DNA of 64,000 bases from Neomoorella stamsii (GTDB lineage: Bacteria; Bacillota; DSM-521; Neomoorellales; Neomoorellaceae). The notes below the pieces were generated by a model that saw nothing but the letters and a program-made list of their open reading frames with translations, made no database searches and had not been told where the DNA came from. The stretch is taken from contig NZ_PVXL01000008.1 in NCBI RefSeq assembly GCF_002995805.1, forward strand, positions 1 through 64,000, written 5' to 3'. Of this stretch, positions 27,764 to 38,996 are shown piece by piece (positions within the stretch are counted from its first letter, which is position 1; each line of letters starts with the position of its first letter). A program made the translations under genes and the position numbers.

Positions 27764-28249
27764 ATGAAACGAACTTATCCTCCCCACCCTGTTGTGGGGG
27801 TAGGGGCGGTGGTCATTAAGGAAGGTCATATCTTACTGGTGCGCCGGGGTTCACCGCCGGCGGCAGGTTTATGGAGCCTGCCCGGTGGCGGCCAGGAAAC
27901 GGGGGAAACGGCCCAGGAGGCTGTGGAACGCGAAGTTTTTGAAGAGTGCGGCATCAGGGTAGCTGTCGGGCCGCCCATAGCCGTCCTGGACAGCATTTAT
28001 ACCGATGGCGAAGGTCGGATTAAATACCATTACGTCCTGATTGATTTCTGGGCTGAATACCGGGGTGGGAACTTGCACCCGGCCACCGATGCCGCAGCCG
28101 CCTGCTGGGTTCCCCTCAATGAAGTAAGTACCTATCCCCTGACCAGGGGTTTAAAGGAACTCCTGGCCGCCTGGGGTCTGCTGGACGGTACCCCGCCAGC
28201 CGCGCCGGCCAGAATCCTTTACCGTACCATCCGCGGCCAAACCCTTTAA
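27764..28249 (+). CDS. Nudix hydrolase
   Basis: 161 residues from the ATG at 27764, preceded by AAAAGGG. An ATG 7 codons upstream is also possible. The Nudix box runs G-G-G-Q-E-T-G-E-T-A...R-E-V-F-E-E-C-G and is complete. ADP-ribose or modified nucleotide diphosphates are likely substrates, but this cannot be settled. The gene is on the plus strand among minus-strand genes, and its last 99 bases overlap the end of the DUF502 gene in opposite direction. Confidence 0.9.
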   Translation: MKRTYPPHPVVGVGAVVIKEGHILLVRRGSPPAAGLWSLPGGGQETGETAQEAVEREVFEECGIRVAVGPPIAVLDSIYTDGEGRIKYHYVLIDFWAEYRGGNLHPATDAAAACWVPLNEVSTYPLTRGLKELLAAWGLLDGTPPAAPARILYRTIRGQTL

Positions 28250-28873
28250 AAGCTGGCTCCAGCCTGTCCCGCCGCCGGCAGCTGCAGTGCGCCCCGCCGG
28301 CCCTACTACCCCGGCGGAGATAATCAGCTTAATCCCGTCTTCCACCGGCATATCCAGGGGGACGACATCTTCGGCAGGTACCATGAGCAGGAAACCGGAA
28401 GTGGGATTCGGGGTGGTAGGAATAAATACGTTTACCAGGTCAGCAGCAGCCCGCATGCTGGCCTCGGCCGGGGCCGGGCCGGTTAAAAAGCCTAAAGAAA
28501 AAATACCGTGGCGGGGATACTCGATCATTACCACCTTTTGAAAGGCCTTTTTGTCTTCCCGCCAGATGGCTTCTACCATCTGCTTGACGGTACGGTAAAT
28601 GGAATTGACCAGGGGGATGCGGTACATGAGTTCATCCCACAGGTTTAAGAGGAAACGCCCGATATAATTGGTGGCCAGGAAACCAGCAACTATTACCACA
28701 GTTACTGTGACCACCAGCCCCAGCCCCGGAATGCGCTGGCCCAGGAGTAAAATTACTACCTTCCCTGCCAGCTGGTCGAGGAAATTAAAGACCAGCCATA
28801 GCACGTAAATGGTTGCTACCGCGGGTAGCGTCACAATAACTCCGGTGAGAAAGAAACGGCGCAAACGACGCAA
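28151..28873 (-). CDS. DUF502 membrane protein
   Basis: 240 residues from a TTG at 28873, which has GGAGG 9 bases upstream. An upstream TTG at 28909 would overlap dgkA. Two hydrophobic segments (about residues 5-30 and 50-75) are followed by a soluble domain with N-P-T-S-G-F-L-L-M-V-P, typical of DUF502. Function unknown. The C-terminus is low complexity and is encoded opposite the end of the Nudix gene. Confidence 0.85.
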   Translation of the reverse strand: MRRLRRFFLTGVIVTLPAVATIYVLWLVFNFLDQLAGKVVILLLGQRIPGLGLVVTVTVVIVAGFLATNYIGRFLLNLWDELMYRIPLVNSIYRTVKQMVEAIWREDKKAFQKVVMIEYPRHGIFSLGFLTGPAPAEASMRAAADLVNVFIPTTPNPTSGFLLMVPAEDVVPLDMPVEDGIKLIISAGVVGPAGRTAAAGGGTGWSQLLKGLAADGTVKDSGRRGWRGTVQQTPGGQEFL

Positions 28874-28886
28874 GGGCCAGATCCTC

Positions 28887-29228
28887 CTAAAGTCCCAGGC
28901 GCGGTCCAAAAATGAAATAAGCCACGGCTACCGCCCCCAGGGCGGTAATTAAAACGGCCCCGGCGGCGACGTCCTTGGCGATGCGCGCCAGGGGATGGTA
29001 TTTGCCAGTATAGAGATTTACGGTCACTTCTACCGCTGTATTGAAGGCCTCGGCAGCCAGGACCAGGGTGATGGCTATCGTCAGGGCCACCCATTCCCAG
29101 GGCTGGACCTGGAAATACCAGCCGGCCCCTATGACGGCCACCATGGCTGTCAGGTGAATGACCATATTGATCTGCGTCCGCAGGCAGTAGAGGACTCCGG
29201 CCAAGGCGGCCCGGAACTTGACCAGCAT
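28887..29228 (-). CDS. dgkA: Diacylglycerol/undecaprenol kinase family membrane protein
   Basis: 113 residues, three membrane helices. The signature E-A-F-N-T-A-V-E and A-K-D-V-A-A-G-A-V is the DgkA catalytic motif. In Gram-positives this enzyme mostly phosphorylates undecaprenol. The ATG overlaps the ybeY stop (TAATG), so the two are coupled. Confidence 0.95.
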   Translation of the reverse strand: MLVKFRAALAGVLYCLRTQINMVIHLTAMVAVIGAGWYFQVQPWEWVALTIAITLVLAAEAFNTAVEVTVNLYTGKYHPLARIAKDVAAGAVLITALGAVAVAYFIFGPRLGL

Positions 29229-29698
29229 TACCGCTCCAGCCCCATCCTGGCGAGTATTGCTTCCTGGCGCGCCTCCATCCTGGCGGCTTCTTCTTCTGTA
29301 CCGTGGTCATAACCAAGGAGGTGCAGGAAACCGTGGACGGTAAGAAAAGCCAGTTCCCTGGCCAGGGAATGGCCATAGTTTTGCGCCTGGCGGGCGGCCG
29401 TGGGTACCGCAACAACGATATCTCCCAAGAGCCTGTCCACCCCCGGGTCAACAAAAGCAGGTTCCCCGGGGCTTGTTTCTTCTAAAGCAAAGGAAAGGAC
29501 GTCGGTAGGGGCATCAATACCCCGGTAGGTCCGGTTGAGGTCCTGGATGGCGGCGTCATCAACCAGGGTCAGGCCTACCTCGGTTCCCGGGTCCACTCCC
29601 TCGACAGCGGCGGCCTCCTGGAGAACCTTCTCCAGCAAGGATATTAGTTCCTCTCCCAGGGGGTAATCATCCTGCTGATTGTTTATGGAGCACTCCAT
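29228..29698 (-). CDS. ybeY: Endoribonuclease YbeY
   Basis: 156 residues. The zinc motif H-G-F-L-H-L-L-G-Y-D-H near residue 130 is diagnostic. YbeY acts in 16S rRNA 3' processing and ribosome quality control. The start lies within the end of the preceding pgpH gene (32-base overlap). Confidence 0.97.
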   Translation of the reverse strand: MECSINNQQDDYPLGEELISLLEKVLQEAAAVEGVDPGTEVGLTLVDDAAIQDLNRTYRGIDAPTDVLSFALEETSPGEPAFVDPGVDRLLGDIVVAVPTAARQAQNYGHSLARELAFLTVHGFLHLLGYDHGTEEEAARMEARQEAILARMGLER

Positions 29699-31832
29699 TA
29701 CGGCTTTTTCTCCTTTCCATTTCCTTAAGGACCACTTCCGGGTATTCCACCCGGGTGTGGAAGATGCCGTTTAAGACGCGCATAAAGGCCTCGGCGATAA
29801 CAGCCAGTTCCCGGAACGTTAAATCGCTCGCCTCCAGCTGGCCGTCATCCAGCTTTTCCCGGATAATTTTGCGCACAAAACCCTCCATGCGGCCAGGTGT
29901 GGGCTTGGGCAACGAACGGATGCCGGCTTCGACACTGTCGGCCAGCATGACTATGGCGGCTTCTTTGCTCTGGGGTATCGGCCCTTCATAGCGAAAGTCG
30001 TTTTCACTGACACTGTCGCCCCGGCCGCTTTCCCGGGCCTTGTGGTAGAAATAGGTCATCAAACTGGCGCCGTGGTGCTGGGCAATAATATCCTGGATAA
30101 CCCGGGGCAGGCGATACTCCCGCGCCATTTCCAGGCCGTCTTTGACATGGCAGGAAATGATCAGGGTACTTAAAGTCGGTGCCAGCCGGTCATGGGGGTT
30201 TTCCGCCGTCACCTGGTTTTCAATGAAAAAGTAGGGCCGCTTTAGCTTCCCGATATCATGGTAATAGGCTCCTACCCGGGCCAGGAGGGAATCTGCCCCC
30301 ACGGCATCAGCCGCCGCCTCGGCGAGGTTCCCCACCAGGATGCTGTGGTGATAGGTGCCCGGGGCTTCCAGGAGCAGGCGCTTTAACAAAGGATGATTGG
30401 GATTGGAAAGCTCTAAGAGCTTCACCGCCGTGGTAATGCCAAAGCTGTTCTCCAGAAAGGGCAGGAAGCCGATGGTTAAGACCGTTGAAAGCAGGCCATT
30501 GGCCAGGGCCAGGACCGCGCCGATGCTCAACTGGGACAGGGTGGAATTGAGCATCAGTCCCAGGGCGACAACACTTAACAGGTTGGCCAGCATTAAAAAG
30601 AGGCTGGAACGGGCGAGATCCGAACGCTGGCTTAAATGGGTGACACAGTAAATACCAACCAGGCCGCTGACGACGCCCGTGGCCGTAAACTGGTAGAGAT
30701 TGCCGCCGATGATCCCGGCCTCCAGGGCCAGGAAGAAGGTAAAAATCACGGCCACCTGGGCATCCAGCAGGATGGCCACCAGCATGGAACCGGCAGCTAC
30801 CGGCATGAGATATCCCACCAGGCGGGTAAATTCTGCCCGGCTGCCCAGGCTGATGGCCGCTACGCCCCGGGAAAATACAAGGAAGATCAGCCATAAAAGC
30901 CCCAGCAGTAGTAACAGCTGGTTGCTGTTATAAATACCCGGTTTAAAAAAGCGTAAATACAGGAGCAACAGGGCTACCAGGAGGGCCTGGAAAAAGACCA
31001 GGCCAAAAAGCGCGCCCCAGGAAGCCCCGGAGCGCAGGAGGCCCAGTTTTTGCAGTGCTTCAATATCTTCCGCCGTTACCAGTTCGCCATCGCTGACGAT
31101 CTTTTCATTCTGGCGGATGGTTACCTGGACCGGGCTCACCTCGGCGGCAGCTTTCTCCCGCTTCTGCATGGTAGCGGCAACGTCATAGATGAGATTGGGT
31201 TTTAATTCCAGCTGCTGGATAATAGCTGCAACTACAGGTTTATAGCGGGTCTCTATTCCTGCCGTCTCTACTGCAGCCAGCATCTTGTCCCGGGCGATAC
31301 TCACGGCATCCTGGGGTACAGCTTCGCCCATTACCTGGTTGACAATATTCCTGGTAATGCCGGCCAGGTTATTGAGGGTAGTGGCATCGGCTGCCGCCAG
31401 GGCCTGGAGGGTAGGTGCCGTTAATTTTAACTGGCTTAACCGGTCCTTTAAACGGGCCACCCGTTCGCTGCTGTCACTCGTACTATTATTAATTTCCCTT
31501 ATCGACTGGAAAATATTATCTACCTGGCCGGTCAGAGCAGCTGCCACCGAGCTGTCCACCCTGTAAACGGGAGTTACCTGCCGGGCCGCTTCTTCCCTGG
31601 CCTTTTGCGTCAAAACCTCACTTTCGTAAACAATGCCCTGGGGCGCCTTGAAATCCTGGGGGCTGGGCTGCCCCACTTTTAAATCCAGCTTTTGCGGCAG
31701 GTAATCCAGGGCCGTAATGGTTACGGCAACGGCAAACAGGGCCATCCCCCAGATGACCCTGGATCTTAAAAATTTAGGACCAAGCCGGACCAGCAGCGGG
31801 TGCATTAACCATTCTAGCCGCTGCCATGGCAC
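29667..31832 (-). CDS. pgpH: 7TM-HD cyclic-di-AMP phosphodiesterase (PgpH type)
   Basis: 721 residues. An N-terminal membrane helix is followed by a large extracytoplasmic 7TMR-HDED domain (about residues 50-270), seven membrane helices (about 275-470) and a cytoplasmic HD domain with H-H-S-I-L-V-G and Y-Y-H-D-I-G-K. Homologues such as Listeria PgpH hydrolyse c-di-AMP. GTG start overlapping phoH by 19 bases. An ATG at 31805 is an alternative. Confidence 0.93.
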   Translation of the reverse strand: MPWQRLEWLMHPLLVRLGPKFLRSRVIWGMALFAVAVTITALDYLPQKLDLKVGQPSPQDFKAPQGIVYESEVLTQKAREEAARQVTPVYRVDSSVAAALTGQVDNIFQSIREINNSTSDSSERVARLKDRLSQLKLTAPTLQALAAADATTLNNLAGITRNIVNQVMGEAVPQDAVSIARDKMLAAVETAGIETRYKPVVAAIIQQLELKPNLIYDVAATMQKREKAAAEVSPVQVTIRQNEKIVSDGELVTAEDIEALQKLGLLRSGASWGALFGLVFFQALLVALLLLYLRFFKPGIYNSNQLLLLLGLLWLIFLVFSRGVAAISLGSRAEFTRLVGYLMPVAAGSMLVAILLDAQVAVIFTFFLALEAGIIGGNLYQFTATGVVSGLVGIYCVTHLSQRSDLARSSLFLMLANLLSVVALGLMLNSTLSQLSIGAVLALANGLLSTVLTIGFLPFLENSFGITTAVKLLELSNPNHPLLKRLLLEAPGTYHHSILVGNLAEAAADAVGADSLLARVGAYYHDIGKLKRPYFFIENQVTAENPHDRLAPTLSTLIISCHVKDGLEMAREYRLPRVIQDIIAQHHGASLMTYFYHKARESGRGDSVSENDFRYEGPIPQSKEAAIVMLADSVEAGIRSLPKPTPGRMEGFVRKIIREKLDDGQLEASDLTFRELAVIAEAFMRVLNGIFHTRVEYPEVVLKEMERRKSRNGVLHKQSAG

Positions 31833-32833
31833 ATCCGGTCACTCCTCTCGTATGCTTTAATAATTTCCTGTACCAGGGGATGGCGGACGACATCGGCTTC
31901 GGTTAGATACTCAATGGCAATGCCGTCAATACCCCTTAAGATCCGCTGGGCTTCTACCAGGCCGGAGGTTGTATCCCGGGGCAGGTCTACCTGGGTCACG
32001 TCACCGGTAATGACGGCCCGGGAGCCAAAGCCAATGCGGGTCAGGAACATCTTCATCTGTTCGGAAGTAGTATTCTGGGCTTCATCCAGGATAATGAAGG
32101 CGTCATCCAGGGTGCGCCCCCGCATATAGGCCAGGGGCGCTACTTCTATAATATTTTTTTCCATATACTTTTGTGCTGTTTCCATACCTAAAATATCATA
32201 AAGGCCGTCATAAAGGGGCCGCAGATAAGGGTTAACCTTCTCTTGCAGGTCGCCGGGCAGGAAGCCCAGCTTTTCCCCGGCCTCAACTGCCGGCCGGGCG
32301 AGTATTATCCGCTCCACACTGCGGGACCGCAGGGCGTTGACGGCCATAACTACTGCCAGGTAGGTTTTCCCGGTACCGGCCGGGCCAATGCCGAAGACAA
32401 TATCATAACGGCGCATGGCCTGGACATAGCGGAGCTGCCCCAGGGTTTTGGGGCGAATCTGTTTGCCCCGGGGAGTAACGTAAAGTACTTCCCCCAGGGC
32501 CTGGGCCAGGTCGGTCTTACCCGCCATGTCATCCTGGCGCCGGACCAGGTTCCAGGTGTAGTTAATGGTTGCTGTATTAATGGTCGTGCCGGAACGGGCC
32601 AGTTTAATTAACTGTCGGAATAGTCTTTCCAGTTCCTCGACTTCCTGTCGCGTCCCGCTTAAAGTCAGTTCATTCCCCCGGGCTACGATCCGGGCTGAGG
32701 TATGGCTCTCAATAAATTTCAGGTTTTCATCCTGGTGGCCAAAAAGATTGACGGCCTCGCCATTGCTGCCAACAGTCAGCCTGGTTTCGTAATTGGTGGT
32801 CAAGGTTTTATCCATCAGCTCCTTTATGATCAT
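31814..32833 (-). CDS. PhoH-family ATPase
   Basis: 339 residues. A KH-like N-terminal part, then Walker A G-P-A-G-T-G-K-T near residue 150 and Walker [10 protein letters not shown] near 250. PhoH proteins are likely RNA-linked ATPases or helicases. Position between yqfD and pgpH matches the Bacillus phoH locus. Confidence 0.96.
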   Translation of the reverse strand: MIIKELMDKTLTTNYETRLTVGSNGEAVNLFGHQDENLKFIESHTSARIVARGNELTLSGTRQEVEELERLFRQLIKLARSGTTINTATINYTWNLVRRQDDMAGKTDLAQALGEVLYVTPRGKQIRPKTLGQLRYVQAMRRYDIVFGIGPAGTGKTYLAVVMAVNALRSRSVERIILARPAVEAGEKLGFLPGDLQEKVNPYLRPLYDGLYDILGMETAQKYMEKNIIEVAPLAYMRGRTLDDAFIILDEAQNTTSEQMKMFLTRIGFGSRAVITGDVTQVDLPRDTTSGLVEAQRILRGIDGIAIEYLTEADVVRHPLVQEIIKAYERSDRMCHGSG

Positions 32834-32873
32834 AATCAGTTTATTTTAACATATACAGGCGCCAGCGTAAAGG

Positions 32874-34130
32874 CTACTGTTTGCCGCTAAGGGGAACAAC
32901 CTGGCCGATATCCTCTTCCGTTTCCACCCAGGCCCGGACACGAACTATTTCATCTTCAGGTTTGGTTAAAGGAACTATCTTCTGCCCCGTAATGCTGGCT
33001 CCCGGTGGTAACTTTTCCTTGAGTTCCGCCAGGATCTGCCGGCCGGCTGTGCTGACTGCTTCTTCATAGGAAAGCTGCCGGTACCGGACCTGGACTTCAT
33101 AATAGCTCGTTATGATGAGTTCGACGGGCAGGGTAAAATTCCTCCAGGATGGCAGAGCCACAACTTTATTTTCCTGGCGATAACTGGTATAGGGTGGCTG
33201 TTGCGGGCCTTTCAGGATATAGCGGTGACCGGGTGTCTGGACCATTATCGTCGTGTGCTGCCGGCCGGTTGGCACTTCCTGGACCTGCCGGCGGTTGATC
33301 TCTTTTTCCCCTTCATACCAGACCCTGGCCCGCACAATACCCCGGGCCCGGACCAGGCGTGGCGCGGGCGGTGGCTGCTCAGGAGCGGCTGCTTCTCCCG
33401 GCTTTTTTTCCGGCCGGGGGGGTAAAATGAGGCCCGAAATCAGTATTTCTCCCTGCCGGACCGTATCGCCGGCCTTTACCCTGCCCTCGCCATTGATGAC
33501 CAGGATATCTTTGATTACCCCGTCTTTGGCGGCAATGATGCTGGCCGGCCGGTCGACGGCTTCCTCCCCGGGAGGGGCTGCCTTTTCCACCACGGTGATT
33601 TCGGCCCTGGTACCATGGAAGCGGATACCTACCCAGGCCAACTGGGGCAAACGGCGCTCCAGGGCGTACTCCAGGGTACGGGTATCCAGGGCGCTTTTCC
33701 TGGCACCGGGCTTTAGCCCCTCCGCGCGGGCCGCGGCCAGGACCTGGTCCGGCGTTACCCGGCGTAACGGCCCGTTTTCCGGCCTGACGTCCACCACCCA
33801 GATAAAGGTGGACAGGAGGTAGATGGCCAGCAAAAAGAAAAGACTGCCCAGGAGCAGTACCTGCCGTCCCCGCAGGCGGCGGCTGAAAAAGGGCCAGCCC
33901 CGCTTGTCCACAATACGGACCCGGCAGCGGCTCTGCCGGGCCAGGGAGCGCAGGGCGCGGTATTCGCCGGCCGGCATTTTCGCCTGGATGCTGCCGTTCC
34001 TGTGACGGGTGATATCCCAGAGGCTGATGCCTTGAGCCAGGGCTAGATTGAGAAAGCCTTCCGGGTCGTCACCGCTGATGGTAAGTATCAGATAGCCCTC
34101 CAGGTAAGCCAACCAGTTTCGCCAGGCCAC
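32874..34130 (-). CDS. yqfD: Sporulation protein YqfD
   Basis: 418 residues. A single membrane helix near residues 90-110 is followed by a long extracytoplasmic region, as in YqfD of Bacillus, a sigma-E controlled protein required for spore development. The Pro/Glu-rich linker (G-E-A-A-A-P-E-Q-P-P-P-A-P) near residue 245 is an insertion-like low-complexity part. It forms the usual pair with yqfC. Confidence 0.93.
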   Translation of the reverse strand: MAWRNWLAYLEGYLILTISGDDPEGFLNLALAQGISLWDITRHRNGSIQAKMPAGEYRALRSLARQSRCRVRIVDKRGWPFFSRRLRGRQVLLLGSLFFLLAIYLLSTFIWVVDVRPENGPLRRVTPDQVLAAARAEGLKPGARKSALDTRTLEYALERRLPQLAWVGIRFHGTRAEITVVEKAAPPGEEAVDRPASIIAAKDGVIKDILVINGEGRVKAGDTVRQGEILISGLILPPRPEKKPGEAAAPEQPPPAPRLVRARGIVRARVWYEGEKEINRRQVQEVPTGRQHTTIMVQTPGHRYILKGPQQPPYTSYRQENKVVALPSWRNFTLPVELIITSYYEVQVRYRQLSYEEAVSTAGRQILAELKEKLPPGASITGQKIVPLTKPEDEIVRVRAWVETEEDIGQVVPLSGKQ

Positions 34131-34145
34131 CGGTCTCTTCCTCCC

Positions 34146-34448
34146 TTAGCAAAACGTCAGGGACTGGATGGTGCCTTCCAGGGCGATGGCGTCCGGTTTG
34201 ATCTCCCGCAGGAGCATGCCTGTCCCCTTGATCTCCAGCTCGCCGGTACTGAGTTTCAGGCGTACCAGGTCCGGCTGGTACTCGCTGATGCCCCGGTGGT
34301 TTTCCACTACCAGCCGGCTATTACCTACCAGGGTCAGGCGCGGCAGGTCCAGGACGGCGTCTGCCGGTAACTCTAAATAATCGGTAATGGCTTTCTCCAG
34401 CCGCCGGGCCCTGTCCATCCAGCTGCGCCGGGAACGATTTTTCCCCAT
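34146..34448 (-). CDS. yqfC: Sporulation protein YqfC
   Basis: 100 residues from the ATG at 34448 (AGGAGG spaced 8). Small beta-rich YabP/YqfC family, with L-T-L-V-G-N-S-R-L-V-V-E-N-H-R-G in the middle. Required for sporulation together with YqfD in Bacillus. Confidence 0.93.
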   Translation of the reverse strand: MGKNRSRRSWMDRARRLEKAITDYLELPADAVLDLPRLTLVGNSRLVVENHRGISEYQPDLVRLKLSTGELEIKGTGMLLREIKPDAIALEGTIQSLTFC

Positions 34449-34498
34449 CCTGTCCCCTCCTGCCAATACTTTATGCAAAGGCAGGGCAAAAAAGACCG

Positions 34499-34530
34499 CA
34501 AAAAAGCCCGGTCCTGCAGGACCGGGCTCT
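34499..34530 (-). terminator. rpsU terminator
   Basis: AGCCCGGTCCTG/CAGGACCGGGCT (34505-34528) is a perfect 12-bp palindromic stem, followed on the minus strand by TTTTTT. It separates rpsU from the yqfC operon. Confidence 0.9.
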
Positions 34531-34594
34531 GTATGCCCATGAAAGCTGTGCCACCGGGAAAATTATCAACCAGAGGGAGGTAACATCCACTGTT

Positions 34595-34771
34595 TTAGTG
34601 CCAGCGGCGTTTGCGAGCCGCTTCGGATTTTTTCTTGCGCCTGACGCTGGGTTTTTCGTAATGTTCCCGGCGCCGGGCTTCCGAAAGAATGCCTGCCTTC
34701 TGGCAAATGCGCTTGAACCGCTTTAAAGCGGCATCAATGGATTCATTTTTGCCAATTTTAACCTCGCTCAA
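34595..34771 (-). CDS. rpsU: 30S ribosomal protein S21
   Basis: 58 residues from a TTG at 34771 with GGAGGG about 10 bases upstream. The alternative upstream start adds 15 unrelated residues. A-L-K-R-F-K-R and [17 protein letters not shown] are the S21 core. A basic tail ends the protein. Confidence 0.97.
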   Translation of the reverse strand: MSEVKIGKNESIDAALKRFKRICQKAGILSEARRREHYEKPSVRRKKKSEAARKRRWH

Positions 34772-34859
34772 CCCTTGCTTCCCTCCCCCCGCCAGCCCGG
34801 TGGACGCTGCCTTCAACAGCTCAACATGAGTTTAATTATACTCTATCCCTTTTTTAGCG

Positions 34860-35204
34860 TCAACCCAGGATCCGCAGTTGCCGCCCTCCCAGAAGGTGGA
34901 AATGGAGGTGGTAAACAACCTGCCCGCCCTCTTCTTTACAATTATTTACCAGGCGGAAACCACGCTCGGCCAGGCCCAGTTCCCGGGCAATTTGCACTGC
35001 CACCAGGTGGATATGGCCAAGCAGTTCTTTATCTGCCGGCGTTATGGCCGTCAGATCGGGTATATGCTTCCTGGGGATAATTAAAATATGTACCGGGGCC
35101 ACCGGCCGGATATCTTTAAAGGCTACCACCTGCTCATCCTGGTAAACCACCTCGGCCGGGAGCTGACCCCTGGCTATTCTACAAAAGATGCATTCCTCGG
35201 CCAC
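34860..35204 (-). CDS. HIT-family nucleotide hydrolase
   Basis: 114 residues from a GTG at 35204 with GGGAG upstream. Starts E-E-C-I-F-C-R-I and ends with the histidine triad H-L-H-F-H-L-L-G-G. This is the Hint-type branch hydrolysing phosphoramidates such as AMP-lysine. Located between rpsU and mtaB. Confidence 0.95.
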   Translation of the reverse strand: MAEECIFCRIARGQLPAEVVYQDEQVVAFKDIRPVAPVHILIIPRKHIPDLTAITPADKELLGHIHLVAVQIARELGLAERGFRLVNNCKEEGGQVVYHLHFHLLGGRQLRILG

Positions 35205-35238
35205 ATGTGTTGCTCCCTTCTCAATACTATACTTAATA

Positions 35239-36600
35239 TTAATTTCTCCCTCCAGGGCTATTTTCCTGCTCTTCCTTAACATCTTTTTCTAATTTGCCCC
35301 AGATTAAACCTCCCCGTAATTCCTGCAGCCTGACCGGGACCAGCCGTCCTATCAAGTCGCCTGTTGCCGGAAAGGCTACCGTCAGGTAATTGCCGGTATG
35401 GCCTTCGAAAACACCCGGTTGACCGGGCAGGGGCCTTTCTACCAGTACCGTGAGGGTTTCGTTTAAAAACTCCCGGGCATACTGGCGGGCCAGGCGGCGT
35501 CCCAGCTGGAGGAGCCGCCGTTCCCGGTCCTTTTTTACATCGGGGGCTACTTGATCAGGCATGGCCGCCGCCGGGGTACCCCGGCGGGGGGAATAAGGAA
35601 AAACATGGATGGCGGCCAGGGCCGCTTCCTTGACTACCGCCATGGTATTTTGAAACTGGTCTTCCGTTTCCCCGGGAAAGCCGACCATGACATCGCTGGT
35701 AAAGGCCGCCCGGGGCCGTTTGGAGCGTAAGGAAGCAATTAACTCTAGGTAGTAACGGCCGGTATAACGGCGTCCCATTTTTTGTAAGATAGTATCATCG
35801 CCGCTCTGGAGGGGGATGTGGTAATGGGGGCAAATAACCTCTTCCCCCGCCAGCACGGCCTTTAATGCGGGGGTAAAATCCAGGGGATCAATGGAGCTGA
35901 TGCGGAGACGTTCTAGCCCCGGTACCCGGACGAGCTTTTTCAGGAGACCGGCCAGGTCTATCCCCCCGGCGAGGTCGCGGCCATAAGCCCCGGTGTGGAC
36001 GCCGGTGAGGACGATTTCCAGGTACCCGGCAGCTACCAGGCGTTGCACTTCGGCCAGGATGGCTTCTGGTGCCCGGCTGCGCAAGGGCCCGCGGGCATAG
36101 GGGACGATGCAGTAAGTACAGAATTCCTCACAACCTTCCTGGATCTTGAGAAAGGCCCGGGCCCGACTTACTTCCACCAGGGGCAGCTCTTCAAAGGCTT
36201 CCCCGGGTTCGTGGGCGCGGACGGCGTTAACAGGGGTCCCTTTCTCCCTGGCCTTTTCCACCATTTCTACCAGTCGCTGCCGCTCCCGGGTGCCGACTAC
36301 TACATCGACGCCGGGGATAGCCAGCACCTCCCCCGGAGCTACCTGGGCATAGCAGCCGGTAACGGCCACCACTGCTTCCGGGTTGGCCCGGACGGCGCGG
36401 CGGATCAGCTGCCGCGACTTGCGGTCGCTGATGTGGGTGACGGTGCAGGTGTGGACGACGTAGACGTCGGCCTTTTCCGGGAAGGGCACGATCTCGTAGC
36501 CGGCCGCCTGGAAGAGGTGCTTGATGGCTTCCAGTTCGTTCTGGTTGACTTTGCAGCCCAGGCTCACCAGGGCCACCCGGGGTGAGGGCACGACTTTCAC
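35239..36600 (-). CDS. mtaB: tRNA t6A37 methylthiotransferase MtaB
   Basis: 453 residues. UPF0004 N-domain (S-L-G-C-K-V-N-Q, H-T-C-T-V-T, T-G-C-Y-A-Q), radical SAM core with C-E-E-F-C-T-Y-C, and a C-terminal TRAM domain. It adds a methylthio group to t6A37 of tRNAs reading ANN codons. GTG start at 36600, with a second GTG at 36591. A MITE-like repeat starts right upstream, so promoter or leader sequence has been replaced. Confidence 0.96.
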   Translation of the reverse strand: MKVVPSPRVALVSLGCKVNQNELEAIKHLFQAAGYEIVPFPEKADVYVVHTCTVTHISDRKSRQLIRRAVRANPEAVVAVTGCYAQVAPGEVLAIPGVDVVVGTRERQRLVEMVEKAREKGTPVNAVRAHEPGEAFEELPLVEVSRARAFLKIQEGCEEFCTYCIVPYARGPLRSRAPEAILAEVQRLVAAGYLEIVLTGVHTGAYGRDLAGGIDLAGLLKKLVRVPGLERLRISSIDPLDFTPALKAVLAGEEVICPHYHIPLQSGDDTILQKMGRRYTGRYYLELIASLRSKRPRAAFTSDVMVGFPGETEDQFQNTMAVVKEAALAAIHVFPYSPRRGTPAAAMPDQVAPDVKKDRERRLLQLGRRLARQYAREFLNETLTVLVERPLPGQPGVFEGHTGNYLTVAFPATGDLIGRLVPVRLQELRGGLIWGKLEKDVKEEQENSPGGRN

Positions 36601-36602
36601 CT

Positions 36603-36977
36603 CTAATCTACCCTGAAAATAATTCTATCACAAGCTGGCATTGTCCCGCTCGCTCCCTGGCCCTTGTGGAGCGCCCAGCACTCACTCAACTCAGGTACCT
36701 CCAAAGGTAGTGCGACTGCATAAACCGAAGAACTGGTTACTGTAACTTGGTTACTGTGAGTGCTGGGCGGCCTATTCGGCATCCTTGCCTTTAGAATCCG
36801 GCCAAAGGCCTCGCTGTCCTCGGCCCCGCTTATCATCCCTCGGCTACGCCTGGGCCGCTTCGCCACTCGGTAGAAGCTCGCTCGCTTCCGACAAATGCCA
36901 GCTTGTTGTTTTCAGCCATCTGCCAGTGCCGCGCCAGCGGCATAGGTATCTTGTCTTGCTTGCCTCAATAGCGGGGT
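36603..36977. repeat. MITE-like repeat, copy 1 (about 36607-36915)
   Basis: A non-coding insert between mtaB and rsmE. Its ends are inverted: CTGAAAATAA...CAAGCTGGCATTGTC on the left (36613-36645) and GACAAATGCCAGCTTG...TTTTCAG on the right (36890-36915). Interior segments (CGCTCGCTCCCTGGCCCTTG, GGCCTATTCGGC, GCTGTCCTCGGCCCCGC) recur in copy 2 at 43874-44086, and the left end recurs at 51545-51598. No transposase is present. It also holds a nested 14-bp inverted repeat at 36672-36769. The 87-residue minus-strand frame inside is not thought to be a gene. Confidence 0.8.
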
Positions 36978-37718
36978 TTATGACAGCTCCCCCAGGGCGT
37001 ACATGACGGCGGCCAGGCAGACCAGTCCGGCCGTTTCTGTCCTCAAGATGCGGGGACCCAGGGTGACGGGTAAACCCCCAAATTTACGGGCCAGGTCAAC
37101 TTCCGCCCGGCTCAAACCCCCTTCTGGGCCAATAAGCAGGGCCAGTTCCTGTTCCTCCGGGACTGCAGTAAGTATGGACTTGAGGTCACGGGAGCGTTCT
37201 TCTTCCCAGGGGACCAGCAACAGGGTACCGGGTTTAAGCCCTGCCAGGGCTACCTGCAGCTCCAGGGGGCCGTCCACCGCCGGGATCAGGTGCCGGCGGC
37301 TCTGGCGGGCTGCTGCATGCGCCTTTTGCTGCCAGCGTTCCCGGCGCCGGGTGCAGGCCTCCGGGTCCGGCCGGGGGATGGAACGTTCCGTAACCAGGAC
37401 GATAATCCGGGCTACCCCTAATTCTGTACATTTTTCAATGATAAAATCCATTTTATCCCCTTTGGGCCAGCCCTGGTAGAGGGTCACTTTTACCCGCGGC
37501 TCCGGGCTCTCCAGGGGGGTCTTGATGGCCGCGACCACCCGGTCTTTCTGGATGGCTATGATTTCCGCCAGGTACCCCCGGCCGCTGTTGTCGGCCAGGG
37601 AGATGGTCTCTCCCACCCGCAAGCGCAGGACGCGGAGGGCATGATGGGCGTTTTCTCCCTCCAGGATGGCCGGTTCGCCGGGAACGATCAGGGCAGGCAG
37701 AAAAAAATGGTGGGCCAT
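36978..37718 (-). CDS. rsmE: 16S rRNA (uracil1498-N3)-methyltransferase
   Basis: 246 residues. PUA-like N-domain followed by the SPOUT knot with L-L-I-G-P-E-G-G-L-S and L-G-P-R-I-L-R-T-E-T-A. It methylates U1498 of 16S rRNA with SAM. Its place after dnaJ is the common clostridial order. Confidence 0.96.
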   Translation of the reverse strand: MAHHFFLPALIVPGEPAILEGENAHHALRVLRLRVGETISLADNSGRGYLAEIIAIQKDRVVAAIKTPLESPEPRVKVTLYQGWPKGDKMDFIIEKCTELGVARIIVLVTERSIPRPDPEACTRRRERWQQKAHAAARQSRRHLIPAVDGPLELQVALAGLKPGTLLLVPWEEERSRDLKSILTAVPEEQELALLIGPEGGLSRAEVDLARKFGGLPVTLGPRILRTETAGLVCLAAVMYALGELS

Positions 37719-37831
37719 AACGGCTCACCCCCTGTATGGGAAATGAGAAGTGGGAGCTAGAAAAAGGGGGAGTATTTGCAGCAAACCTGTTTCAGATCTT
37801 TCTAAAGTAGCCGGGCAGGGATATTATGTGG

Positions 37832-38986
<1,155 letters not shown>

Positions 38987-38996
38987 TCACCGGTTA

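Noticed and set aside
36603-36866. 87-residue minus-strand frame upstream of mtaB
   Set aside because: It lies wholly in the MITE-like repeat, and copy 2 encodes a different frame there. No ribosome binding site.
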